Of a stretch of 64,000 nt of DNA, positions 17,326-24,594 are shown in pieces. Source of the DNA: Dyadobacter sp. CY326. GTDB taxonomy: Bacteria > Bacteroidota > Bacteroidia > Cytophagales > Spirosomataceae. The position numbers and the translations under genes were made by a program. Where the stretch lies: NCBI RefSeq assembly GCF_021390515.1, contig NZ_JAJUXI010000003.1, positions 1 to 64,000 of the forward strand, read 5' to 3'. The number at the start of each line of letters is the position of its first letter. Positions within the stretch are counted from its first letter, which is position 1. Under the pieces are notes generated by a model. It was not told the DNA's origin and did not search any database. It saw only the letters and a program-made list of their open reading frames with translations.

Positions 17326-17535
17326 TCAGCTTGCCGTGCTCACCAGCAACTCCCGAATATCAACCTTCAACCAAACCGAAATCTCATAAAGCGTCTCCAA
17401 TGTAGGCTGAATCTCATTCCGGCACCAACGTGAGACGGTAGATTCAGTTTTATCCAAATGTTTGGCCAAATCCCGGCTAGTTTTCTCCTTTTCTACGAGA
17501 ACAAGTTTGATTCTATTAAGACGTAATTTGGACAC
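17326..17535 (-). CDS. Small XRE/Cro-type helix-turn-helix protein
   Basis: 69 residues from a GTG at 17535. A single lambda-repressor-like HTH fills the protein (TSRDLAKHLDKTESTVSRW, then LYEISVWLKVDIRELL). It has no ligand or peptidase domain, so it is a minimal DNA-binding protein. It is divergent from the SymE-like gene, 151 bp away, with an inverted repeat over its own start codon. An autoregulated antitoxin-like or repressor role for the SymE gene is inferred. Confidence 0.87.
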   Translation of the reverse strand: MSKLRLNRIKLVLVEKEKTSRDLAKHLDKTESTVSRWCRNEIQPTLETLYEISVWLKVDIRELLVSTAS

Positions 17536-17564
17536 GAGAAGCCTGTTTTTAGCTGTTTCGTGTC
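17531..17564. promoter_or_regulatory. Candidate operator at the XRE start codon
   Basis: GACACGA (17531-17537) and TCGTGTC (17558-17564) are perfect complements 20 bp apart, with flanking AGAAGC/GCTGTT partly complementary. The left arm includes the GTG start codon of the XRE gene. The related string TTTCGTGT also occurs near 17018, upstream of the hypothetical gene at 17044. Confidence 0.45.
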
Positions 17565-17686
17565 AATATTATACAAAATAATTTCAAGATTAAAAATCGT
17601 CTATACGCTTTTAAATAGTAATATTATGCGCATTGTTTTTGCAAATACTACTATCTTTATCGATCTTATAGCTAAATATAAACACC

Positions 17687-17974
17687 ATGACACACGAAAA
17701 TAAATCTCTTCAACCTCGCGAGCGACGTCTGAAAATCACAAGAAAATATGTTCCGCGGGCTTGGTATCAATACGTGGTTATGCCTGAAATCAGGCTTTGC
17801 GGAAAGTGGCTGCTCGATTTAGGATTTGAATGCGGTGAGGAGGTTACGGTAAAGTATTTTGAAAATAAATTGGAGATCACTTTGAATCCCACCATTGAAG
17901 TCGAACCCGTCGCACAGCAGAAAAGGCGGGTTGCAAGAAGGAAAGAGTCTCTATTCCTCGATGACGTCAAGTGA
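17687..17974 (+). CDS. SymE-family toxin-like protein
   Basis: 95 residues. The core RLKITRKYVPRAWYQYVVMPEIRLCGKWL and DLGFECGEEVTVKYFENKLEI matches the SymE family (AbrB-like fold), whose E. coli member is an SOS-induced toxin controlled by an antisense RNA. The family motif of P-E-I-R-L-x-G-x-W-L is intact. A basic C-terminal tail (KRRVARRKE) could bind nucleic acid. It is paired divergently with a small HTH gene instead of an evident antisense RNA. I see no LexA box by eye. Confidence 0.85.
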   Translation: MTHENKSLQPRERRLKITRKYVPRAWYQYVVMPEIRLCGKWLLDLGFECGEEVTVKYFENKLEITLNPTIEVEPVAQQKRRVARRKESLFLDDVK

Positions 17975-18059
17975 TTCCAAACGTTTGCGAATTGGAAAGG
18001 GTGGTTTTTCTTAGCGACATTAATCTGTCCGAAAAAGTGAAATATGCGCGGGAGGCCAC

Positions 18060-18149
18060 GGCGAAAAAGCGGGGGTGCGTAGGCTATGTGCGCAAGAAGC
18101 TTTTTTTCGCCTTGACCTTTTTGTTACTTTTTGTGTCAAGACAAAAAGT
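18060..18149. repeat. Cluster of nested hairpins, candidate dispersed repeat
   Basis: The 313-bp gap between the SymE and TPR genes holds no convincing gene. It contains three inverted repeats: GGCGAAAAAGC (18060-18070) with GCTTTTTTTCGCC (18099-18111); CTTGAC (18111-18116) with GTCAAG (18135-18140); and ACTTTTTGT (18126-18134) with ACAAAAAGT (18141-18149). The second and third are mutually exclusive folds. A reading frame across it starting with GTG at 17971 is made of low-complexity codons and is rejected. Confidence 0.55.
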
Positions 18150-18287
18150 AAGAGAACTGAATAGCGGAATAAGCCAAGAATTAACAACAACCCAAACCCA
18201 CCAAACCACTTAATAACAACAAATCCAAAATCAGCTGAAATACAGTAAATTAGAAAACAAACTAATGAACCTCAACTGATTTCTAAG

Positions 18288-19985
18288 ATGAAAACAATTC
18301 TCCTATTAAGCCTCTTGGCATTGGCAACCGCCGGTTATTCGCAACACGATCACCACGATGACGACAAAACAAACCACAGCCATTTAGCCCATATGCAGGC
18401 TTCGAGAGCAAAGACTTTTTACATTCATAATCTTCCGGCGCCGAAACTAATGACCGGCATAGGAAAATCGGAGATGAAGATCGAGACCACATCGGAAAAA
18501 ACGCAGGCTTACTATAATCAGGGACTGAATTTACTGCATGATTTCTGGGATTTGGAAGCTTATCGCGCTTTCAAAGAAGCCATTCGCAATGATTCGAATG
18601 CGGTGATGCCTTACGTCGGGCTGCTGCAAGTGCCGGGTCCGGACGAGGATAGCATGTTGGTGGCAACCCGAAAAGTGGCGGTGAAGCAGATCAAAAGATT
18701 GGTTAAAAAAGCAAACGAGCATGAGAAGCTTTATGCCGAAATGGCCCTTTTAGGTGATTCGCTGAAAGAAAAAGGCTGGCCCGAAACGCTTAAAAAATAT
18801 GAGTTGATCGTTCACAAATTTCCCGACGACATTAACGCCAAGCTGATGCTCGCTTTGGGAAAAATGAGCGGCTACGACGGTGATCTCACCCCCCGAGATG
18901 GCACAATCTACGCCGAATTCCTGCTGAAAGACGTCCAGCGCCTCGACCCCCAAAACCACGCATTTCACCATTATTGGATTCATCAAATGGAAAATTGCTG
19001 CCCAGAACAAGCACTCGCAAGTGCTGACGTGTTGGCCTCGTTGGCCCCCGCTTCGGGCCACATTGTGCACATGCCGGGGCACATTTACAACCGGGTGGGG
19101 GATTACAAAAAGGCGCATGATTCATTTGTAGCGGCTGTGAAAACGGATTCGGCTTATATGAAAAACGATGGCATCCAGGAAGTGGACAATTGGAATTACA
19201 TTCACAATATCAACTATTTAATATCCAATTGTGCGCATGACGGGCGTTATCAGGAGGGTCTGTTTTATGCCCAAAAATTGAAAGATATGCCGATCAATAA
19301 GGATAGGAAGAAAATTTATGACGGCACATTTTTCGGTCAGGGGCTCATGGCGCCGGCGCGGATGGAGATGGCGTTCGGATATTGGAACAAAGCCGCCGCG
19401 CAGCTCGAACTGATCGTCGATAAGGATACGGTTTTCAATCTTTCCAACATGAATTTCCGCGACGGAGTATTGCATTTTGTAAAAGGCATGGACGCCATCG
19501 CAAAGGGGAAAACGGAAGAGGCGGCAAAGCATTCTGATGCATTGGACGCGTTTTTATGGCGAAATGAAAAGCAGGCGGGCAAGGATAGTACAATGCAAAA
19601 ATGGCACCAAAACTGGCTCAATGTTGCTTCTCAGGAACTGCAAGGCTGTGTCAAAACGGCTCAGGGAAAATATGACGACGCCGTCAAAATTCTCGAAAAA
19701 GCGCAAAAAGGGGAAATTGCTCTGGGTTACAGTGAGCCGCCAAGTTATCCCCGCCCTGTCGCGGTCAGCCTCGCGACTGCTTACGAAAAAGCGGGGAAAA
19801 TCGATAAGGCTGCGGAGGTTTATCAAAATGTTTTGAAACGGTTTCCCAATAGCGGCATCGGGCTTGCCGGACTGGCGAAGCTTTACATTAAAAAGGGTGA
19901 CGCCGCCAAGGCAAAGGAATGCGAGGCAAAGTTGATGGAGGTTGGAAAGTTTGGGGATAAAGGCGTATTCGTGGTCGCTAAATAG
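18288..19985 (+). CDS. Secreted TPR-repeat protein
   Basis: 565 residues. The signal peptide (MKTILLLSLLALATAGYSQ) is followed by a His/Asp-rich stretch (HDHHDDDKTNHSH, about 20-33) that could bind metal. Residues about 75-560 carry degenerate TPR helices: an EAYRAFKEAIRNDSNAV unit early, and the clearest at about 500-545 (AVSLATAYEKAGKIDKAAEV, then IGLAGLAKLYIKKGDAAKA). It lacks an enzymatic domain. Homologous secreted TPR proteins occur in Bacteroidota without known function. It probably acts as a periplasmic scaffold. Confidence 0.87.
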   Translation: MKTILLLSLLALATAGYSQHDHHDDDKTNHSHLAHMQASRAKTFYIHNLPAPKLMTGIGKSEMKIETTSEKTQAYYNQGLNLLHDFWDLEAYRAFKEAIRNDSNAVMPYVGLLQVPGPDEDSMLVATRKVAVKQIKRLVKKANEHEKLYAEMALLGDSLKEKGWPETLKKYELIVHKFPDDINAKLMLALGKMSGYDGDLTPRDGTIYAEFLLKDVQRLDPQNHAFHHYWIHQMENCCPEQALASADVLASLAPASGHIVHMPGHIYNRVGDYKKAHDSFVAAVKTDSAYMKNDGIQEVDNWNYIHNINYLISNCAHDGRYQEGLFYAQKLKDMPINKDRKKIYDGTFFGQGLMAPARMEMAFGYWNKAAAQLELIVDKDTVFNLSNMNFRDGVLHFVKGMDAIAKGKTEEAAKHSDALDAFLWRNEKQAGKDSTMQKWHQNWLNVASQELQGCVKTAQGKYDDAVKILEKAQKGEIALGYSEPPSYPRPVAVSLATAYEKAGKIDKAAEVYQNVLKRFPNSGIGLAGLAKLYIKKGDAAKAKECEAKLMEVGKFGDKGVFVVAK

Positions 19986-20018
19986 TCAATTCAAAGGGTT
20001 CATTTCCAGAAGTCGGAA

Positions 20019-20147
20019 ATGCCAACTTTACTAAATCCATGCTCCAACATGACCGGACACGCAGTTTCCTCAACTGGCGTGATAATCGCCTCATACAAAA
20101 ACGATGGCGTAGTAGAAACCGGACAGGTTAACAAAGAAAGTGATTGA
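20019..20147 (+). CDS. Short reading frame, 42 residues, doubtful
   Basis: ATG at 20019 opens a 42-codon frame (MPTLLNPCSNMTGHAVSSTG at the start) that ends one base before the convergent radical SAM gene. It fills the gap between two genes and has protein-like composition, but has no recognisable domain, promoter or homolog known to me. It could be a real microprotein, a decayed gene tail or chance. Confidence 0.3.
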   Translation: MPTLLNPCSNMTGHAVSSTGVIIASYKNDGVVETGQVNKESD

Positions 20148-20148
20148 C

Positions 20149-21291
20149 TTAAAAAGCATAGCGAATTTGGCAATAAGGCAATTGCGTTTTTACAGCTTCA
20201 ACCAACTCCGACACGATTTCTCGTTTAATATTATTCTTGTAGCGAACATTTTTTTGACCGGTCTGACTGTATTTTACTTGCTGAATTTCCGGTCTCCAAA
20301 GCACTTCCTCAGCTTTGGGATGCCAGCCCATGTTGACTTCGTGAAGGCGGTCATTGTGGGTTAAGAAAATGATCTCAGTCGCTAACTGTGCTTTTGTTTG
20401 TTCGTCCAAAACCTGGTTCATTTCCTCGAATAGGGCATACCAGTCGTCAAGCCATCCTTCGTAATAAATCACCGGCGCAAAACTGACATTAACCTCATAT
20501 CCAGCATCCTTAAATTCATTCATCACCGCAATGCGTTCGCTAATAGGCGTTGTACGGACGTCGACCAGCTTGGACATTTGGTGCGGCATCAAACTGAAGC
20601 GAATGCGCGTTTTGCGCTGCGGATCGTAATTCAGCATCTCGCGGTTTATAAATTTAGTCGCAAATGTGAGCTTGGCATTGGGCAACTCTTTGTAAAGGTT
20701 GATCATGTCCTTCACATTGTCACAAATCGCTGCATCCGCTGAGCAATCGCCGTTTTCACCAATTTCATAAACCCAATATTCCGGATCGATCAGGTCCGCT
20801 TCGGGCTTGATTCCCTGTCGCCCGGCGTGTCCGCGCAAATATTTCATAATCTGCTCAATGTTCACAAAAATGGAAATCGGATTGGCATAACCCTTCCTGC
20901 GCGGAACATAACAATAGGAGCAAGACATGGTGCAGCCGTTGGACTGGGATGGCGCGACCCAGTGAGAGCTCCGGGTGTTGGGCCGGCAAGTAAGGCCCTT
21001 CTTTGTGCCCAGGATCAGCACATTCTTTTTGTTCCAAAGCCAGTCATCCACCGAACCTTCGAAACCAAAAAGCTCAGGAATCTTCCAATGCGATTCCACC
21101 TCAATGTGCTTGGCATCAGGATATTTAGCTAAAATTTCCCGTCCCCGCTCGTAAGTGGGCACATCTGGTTCCATGTAAATTTCGTGAATCGTTAAGAGGT
21201 CATCGATCGTTTTTTGATGAAGCATAGCAATCAGTTTTCCGCGATCAGACAAAAAGCCTGCCAGAAACACATTGCAGCTCAAAGTGCTCAT
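20149..21291 (-). CDS. SPL-family radical SAM protein (spore photoproduct lyase-like)
   Basis: 380 residues from ATG 21291. A second ATG at 21225 (MLHQKTIDDLLTIHEIYMEP) may be the true start, giving 358 residues. The radical SAM triad is C120, C124, C127 in NGCTMSCSYCYVPRRKGY, the CX3CX2C form used by these enzymes. The characterised family member repairs UV-induced spore photoproduct, but Bacteroidota do not sporulate and lack that lesion in quantity, so the role of this branch is open. Context gives no partner; an XRE membrane protein gene lies 24 bp upstream on the same strand. Confidence 0.87.
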   Translation of the reverse strand: MSTLSCNVFLAGFLSDRGKLIAMLHQKTIDDLLTIHEIYMEPDVPTYERGREILAKYPDAKHIEVESHWKIPELFGFEGSVDDWLWNKKNVLILGTKKGLTCRPNTRSSHWVAPSQSNGCTMSCSYCYVPRRKGYANPISIFVNIEQIMKYLRGHAGRQGIKPEADLIDPEYWVYEIGENGDCSADAAICDNVKDMINLYKELPNAKLTFATKFINREMLNYDPQRKTRIRFSLMPHQMSKLVDVRTTPISERIAVMNEFKDAGYEVNVSFAPVIYYEGWLDDWYALFEEMNQVLDEQTKAQLATEIIFLTHNDRLHEVNMGWHPKAEEVLWRPEIQQVKYSQTGQKNVRYKNNIKREIVSELVEAVKTQLPYCQIRYAF

Positions 21292-21315
21292 TTATAGACA
21301 CATCTAAACCGATCT

Positions 21316-21894
21316 TCAAACCTCAGCGTAAACTTGGTTTTGGCCCCGAGAAATTTTTCGAGTTGAAATGATGATGTAAATTGTGTTGGCAATGAAAAAC
21401 AGCAACATCACTGGCATCATGAGAAAGGGGTCGATATATGTTTCTCCAAAAAATGCAGGAAAAATCAGGAGCACTGCCACGCCATAAGTCACGACAGACC
21501 AAATGATCTGAAAGTTTACAATGCGCTTTCCAAGTTCTGCAACGCCATTGATCTTGTTCTTTTTGAAGATCCAGAATGCGAGCGGGATTAAAATATTTCC
21601 AAAGGGAATAAACCAGAATGTGAGTGCGGAAAGACTCATCAGTTTCAGAAAACCCGGATCCTGTTCCGTGGAAATTGGCTGCTCATTAATAAATTCCGAC
21701 AATTCCTGCACCGACACATCCAGCGCCCGCGCGAGCAGCCGCAGCGTCTCCCCGCGCGGGACCGTATTTCCCGTTTCAATTCGCTGCAATGTCCGAAGGT
21801 TAATGCCCGCATTTTCCGCCAAAGCTTCCTGCGAAAATCCTTTGCTTTTCCGTAAAAAACGGATTTGGTCAGATATGGTTAATTTGCTCATCAT
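21316..21894 (-). CDS. XRE-type HTH protein with membrane domain
   Basis: 192 residues from ATG 21894; an in-frame TTG at 21912 is unlikely. Residues about 5-65 are a Cro/CI-type HTH (FSQEALAENAGINLRTLQRI). The C-terminal half has about three transmembrane segments with the motif IPFGNILIPLAFWIFKKNK, as in DUF4870-like small membrane domains. Such fusions are thought to be membrane-tethered regulators. It lies 24 bp upstream of the radical SAM gene in the same direction, so the two may be co-transcribed. The ligand or signal is unknown. Confidence 0.88.
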   Translation of the reverse strand: MMSKLTISDQIRFLRKSKGFSQEALAENAGINLRTLQRIETGNTVPRGETLRLLARALDVSVQELSEFINEQPISTEQDPGFLKLMSLSALTFWFIPFGNILIPLAFWIFKKNKINGVAELGKRIVNFQIIWSVVTYGVAVLLIFPAFFGETYIDPFLMMPVMLLFFIANTIYIIISTRKISRGQNQVYAEV

Positions 21895-22011
21895 GAAGTT
21901 GTTTTGAAGCAAAGTTAATCTTTGAAGTTACTTCTTTGTCCCGGTTTTTCTGCGGCGTTTAAGCGGCAAATTTGGAATTCTGGGGTTAATGCAATTCAGG
22001 CGAGCAACAAC

Positions 22012-23790
22012 AGCCGTAGGCTCGGCCGATATCCCTAGCGCCGGGTTTCAACCCGGCGCGATTGTTTCTGGGGGGCATAATGTTCACCGGTGAGGGCCAC
22101 GGCGTGTGCCACGGCGAGTGCCACGGTGCGTGCCACGGTGAGTGCCACGGCGTGTGCCACGGCGAGTGCCACGGTGCGTGCCACGGCGGTGCAACGTCGC
22201 GTACAACGGATTAAAATCCGTTGTTAGGATATGGGTCGAGCCGCTGGCTCTTGGGACCGAGATTTTGAGCTTTTAACTTTGCATCCCCCATAGAAAGCTA
22301 GATTTGAGTACGGATAAAGAAGTCCAATCAATACGAGCAAATAAGAGCCGTAGGCTCGGCCGATATCCCTAGCGCCGGGTTTCAACCCGGCGCGATTGTT
22401 CGTGGGGGGCATAATGTTTACTGGTGAGTGCCACGGCGTTTGCCACCGCGTGTGCTATGGCGAGTGCCACGGCGGTGCAACGTCGCGGGCAACGGATTAA
22501 AATCCGTTGTTAGGATATGGGTCGAGCCGCTGGCTCTTGGGACCGAGATTTTGAGCTTTTAACTTTGCGTAATCCCTTTAAATGCTAAACTCTGAGTTCG
22601 AATAAAGCAGTTGATCAATACGAGCGACAAGAGCCGTAGGCTCGGCCCATATCCCTAGCGGCGGGTTTGAACCCGCCGCGATTGTTCGTGGGATGCATAA
22701 TGTTCACCGGTGAGTGCCACGGCGCGTGCCATGGCGGGTGCAACGTCGCGTGCAACGGATTAAAATCCGTTGTTAGGATATGGGTCGAGCCGCTGGCTCT
22801 TGGGACCGAGATTTTGCGCTTTTCACTTTGCATAATCCCTTTAAATGCTAAACTCTGAGTTCGGATAAAGCAGTTGATCAATACGAGCGACAAGAGCCGT
22901 AGGCTTGGCCAATATCCCTAGCGGCGGGTTTTAACCCGGCGCAATTGTTCGTGGGATGCATAATGTTCACCGGTGAGTGCCACGGCGTGTGTCATGGCGG
23001 ATGCAACGTCGCGTGCAACGGATTAAAATCCGCTGTTGGGATATGGGTCGACCCGCTGGCTCTTGGGACCGAGATTTTGAGCTTTTAACCATGCATCCCC
23101 CATAGAAAGCTAGATTTTGAGTACGGATAAAGAAGTCAAATCAATACGAGCGACAAGAGCCGTAGGCTCGGCTTATATCCCTAGCGGCGGGTTTGAACCC
23201 GCCGCGATTGTTCGTGGTTCGCGGGGATACATTACGTTTGGTGACGAGTGCCACGGTGCGTGCCACGGCAGGCGCAACGGCGCGTGCAACGGATTGAAAT
23301 CCGTTGTTGAGATATGGGTCGAGCCGCTGGCTCTTGGGACCGAGATTTTGAGCTTTTAACCTTGCATAATCTCTTTAAATACTAAACTCTGAGTTCGGAT
23401 AAAGCAGTTGATCAATACGAGCGACAAGAGCCGTAGGCTCGGCCCATATCCCTAGCGGCGGGTTTCAACCCGGCGCGATTGTTCGTGGGATGCATAATGT
23501 TTACCGGTGAGTGCCACGGCGCGTGCCATGGCGGGTCCAACGTCGCGTACAACGGATTAAAATCCGTTGTTAGAATATGGGTCGAGCCGCTGGCTCTTGG
23601 GACCGAGAATTTGAGCTTTTCACTTTGCGTAATCCCTTTAAACGCTAACCTCTGAGTTCTGATATAACAATCCAACCAATACGAGCAACAAGAGCCGTAG
23701 GCTCGGCCCGTATCCCTAGCGGCGGGTTTTAACCCGGCGCAATTGTTTCGGTGGATTGAAACCCGCCGCGATTGTCCCGAAGGTATTTCC
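22012..23790. repeat. Seven-unit tandem array of nested palindromes (REP/BIME-like)
   Basis: Units begin (AGCCGTAGG landmark) at 22012, 22346, 22632, 22895, 23158, 23429 and 23693; spacings are 334, 286, 263, 263, 271 and 264 bp, and the last unit is truncated near 23790. In the unit at 22629-22801 the left arm contains hairpin GAGCC-GTA-GGCTC, then CCCATATCC, then CTAG and a 10-bp perfect hairpin (22658-22679). The right arm contains CAACGGATT-AA-AATCCGTTG (22753-22772), then GGATATGGG and GAGCC-GCT-GGCTC. The two arms are reverse complements at the outer ends, with a 72-bp core. Linkers between units are of two kinds, about 90 bp each. The stem differs between copies with both sides changed (GCGCCGGG/CCCGGCGC in units 1-2, GCGGCGGG/CCCGCCGC in units 3 and 5), so base pairing is preserved. 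Frames across it are not genes. Confidence 0.9.
22096..22191. repeat. 12-bp minisatellite inside array unit 1
   Basis: GCCACGG recurs eight times at exact 12-bp steps (22096 to 22180) with variable 5-base spacers CGTGT, CGAGT, TGCGT, TGAGT in an order that itself repeats, i.e. a 48-bp super-unit. The matching core has about four copies in unit 2 and about two in units 3-6. The 48-bp difference between the first two unit lengths equals four 12-mers, so copy number explains most of the length variation. Confidence 0.88.
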
Positions 23791-24009
23791 GAAATTCATA
23801 TCGAAATTGTTGAAAGGATCACCACCTAAGAATATCAGGACTTAGATAATAGCAAGACCGCACTGCGAACACCCATCCGCCCATACCATGCCTTAATGCC
23901 TCACAATCAACCATATTAAGCAATATATGTCAATGCATTTCTACAAGATCTGCGTCATACTGGCACGATTTTAGGATTAGACCGTGATGTTAACCAACCT
24001 ATTATCAAA

Positions 24010-24492
24010 ATGAACAAATTACCGATTTCAATAATCAGTGCTGCGATCTTTTTGGCGTCCTGCAATGGCGGTGCTGATAAGGAGGCTGCGTTATTGAAAG
24101 AAAAGCAGTTTGCGATCGATTCTATGAAGCTTGTGATGGAAAAGAAAGCGATTGTTGACTCGATGAACACAGTGATGGCTAAGCGCGAGGCGGCGAAACA
24201 GGCTGAGGGAGTGCGGGCGGAGGAAAAAGATGCGAAGGTTGACCAGGCTGTTGCCAGCAACAATGTGGCAGTAAGTCCTGCACCAGCAGCAACTCGCCGC
24301 AAAAAAGGATGGAATCACATGGCAAAAGGAGCCGTGGTGGGCGCAGGAACAGGAGCGGTAACCGGAGCGCTTGTTAATAAAAACCGTGCTGAGGGTGCAA
24401 TTGTGGGGACTTTGATTGGAGCGGGAGTCGGAACGGCAACTGGTGCGCTTGTTGACAATTCACAAAAGAAAAAGAGACGAAATAATAATTAG
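24010..24492 (+). CDS. Glycine-zipper lipoprotein
   Basis: 160 residues. A type II signal peptide ends in lipobox LASC (Cys at 18), so the protein should be lipidated. Residues about 22-75 form a charged helical stretch with the near-repeat AIDSMKLVMEKKAIVDSMNTV. Residues about 100-150 are a YMGG-like glycine zipper (GAVVGAGTGAVTGALV, then GTLIGAGVGTATGALV), which inserts in or packs against membranes. A basic tail (KKKRRNNN) ends it. The role in envelope structure is inferred. Confidence 0.9.
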   Translation: MNKLPISIISAAIFLASCNGGADKEAALLKEKQFAIDSMKLVMEKKAIVDSMNTVMAKREAAKQAEGVRAEEKDAKVDQAVASNNVAVSPAPAATRRKKGWNHMAKGAVVGAGTGAVTGALVNKNRAEGAIVGTLIGAGVGTATGALVDNSQKKKRRNNN

Positions 24493-24555
24493 GATCTGAG
24501 TCATGCTCAGATGACATTGAATTAAAATATGCCCCGAAGTAACGGACACAAATAG

Positions 24556-24590
24556 AAGCGATCTCACAGCAATGTGAGATCGCTTTCTTT
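24556..24590. terminator. Bidirectional intrinsic terminator
   Basis: AAGCGATCTCAC (24556-24567) and GTGAGATCGCTT (24574-24585) are perfect 12-bp complements with a 6-base loop, followed by TTCTTT. It sits between the convergent lipoprotein and M81 genes and should serve both. Confidence 0.88.
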
Positions 24591-24594
24591 ATAA

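Noticed and set aside
17971..18213. GTG-initiated frame of 80 codons
   Set aside because: It overlaps the SymE stop region, crosses three hairpins and ends in low-complexity threonine/glutamine codons.
22224..23675. Several frames of 62-92 codons on both strands inside the array
   Set aside because: They run through palindromes and the 12-bp minisatellite, and their similarity is explained by the DNA repeat.
22012..23790. CRISPR array
   Set aside because: Units are 263-334 bp with palindromic arms; there are no 25-40 bp repeats with unique spacers and no cas genes nearby.
22012..23790. Retron or group II intron
   Set aside because: No reverse transcriptase gene lies in the window and no domain V-like or msr/msd layout was seen.
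23801..24009. Additional gene or RNA between the array and the lipoprotein
   Set aside because: No frame, hairpin series or promoter match was found in this short interval.
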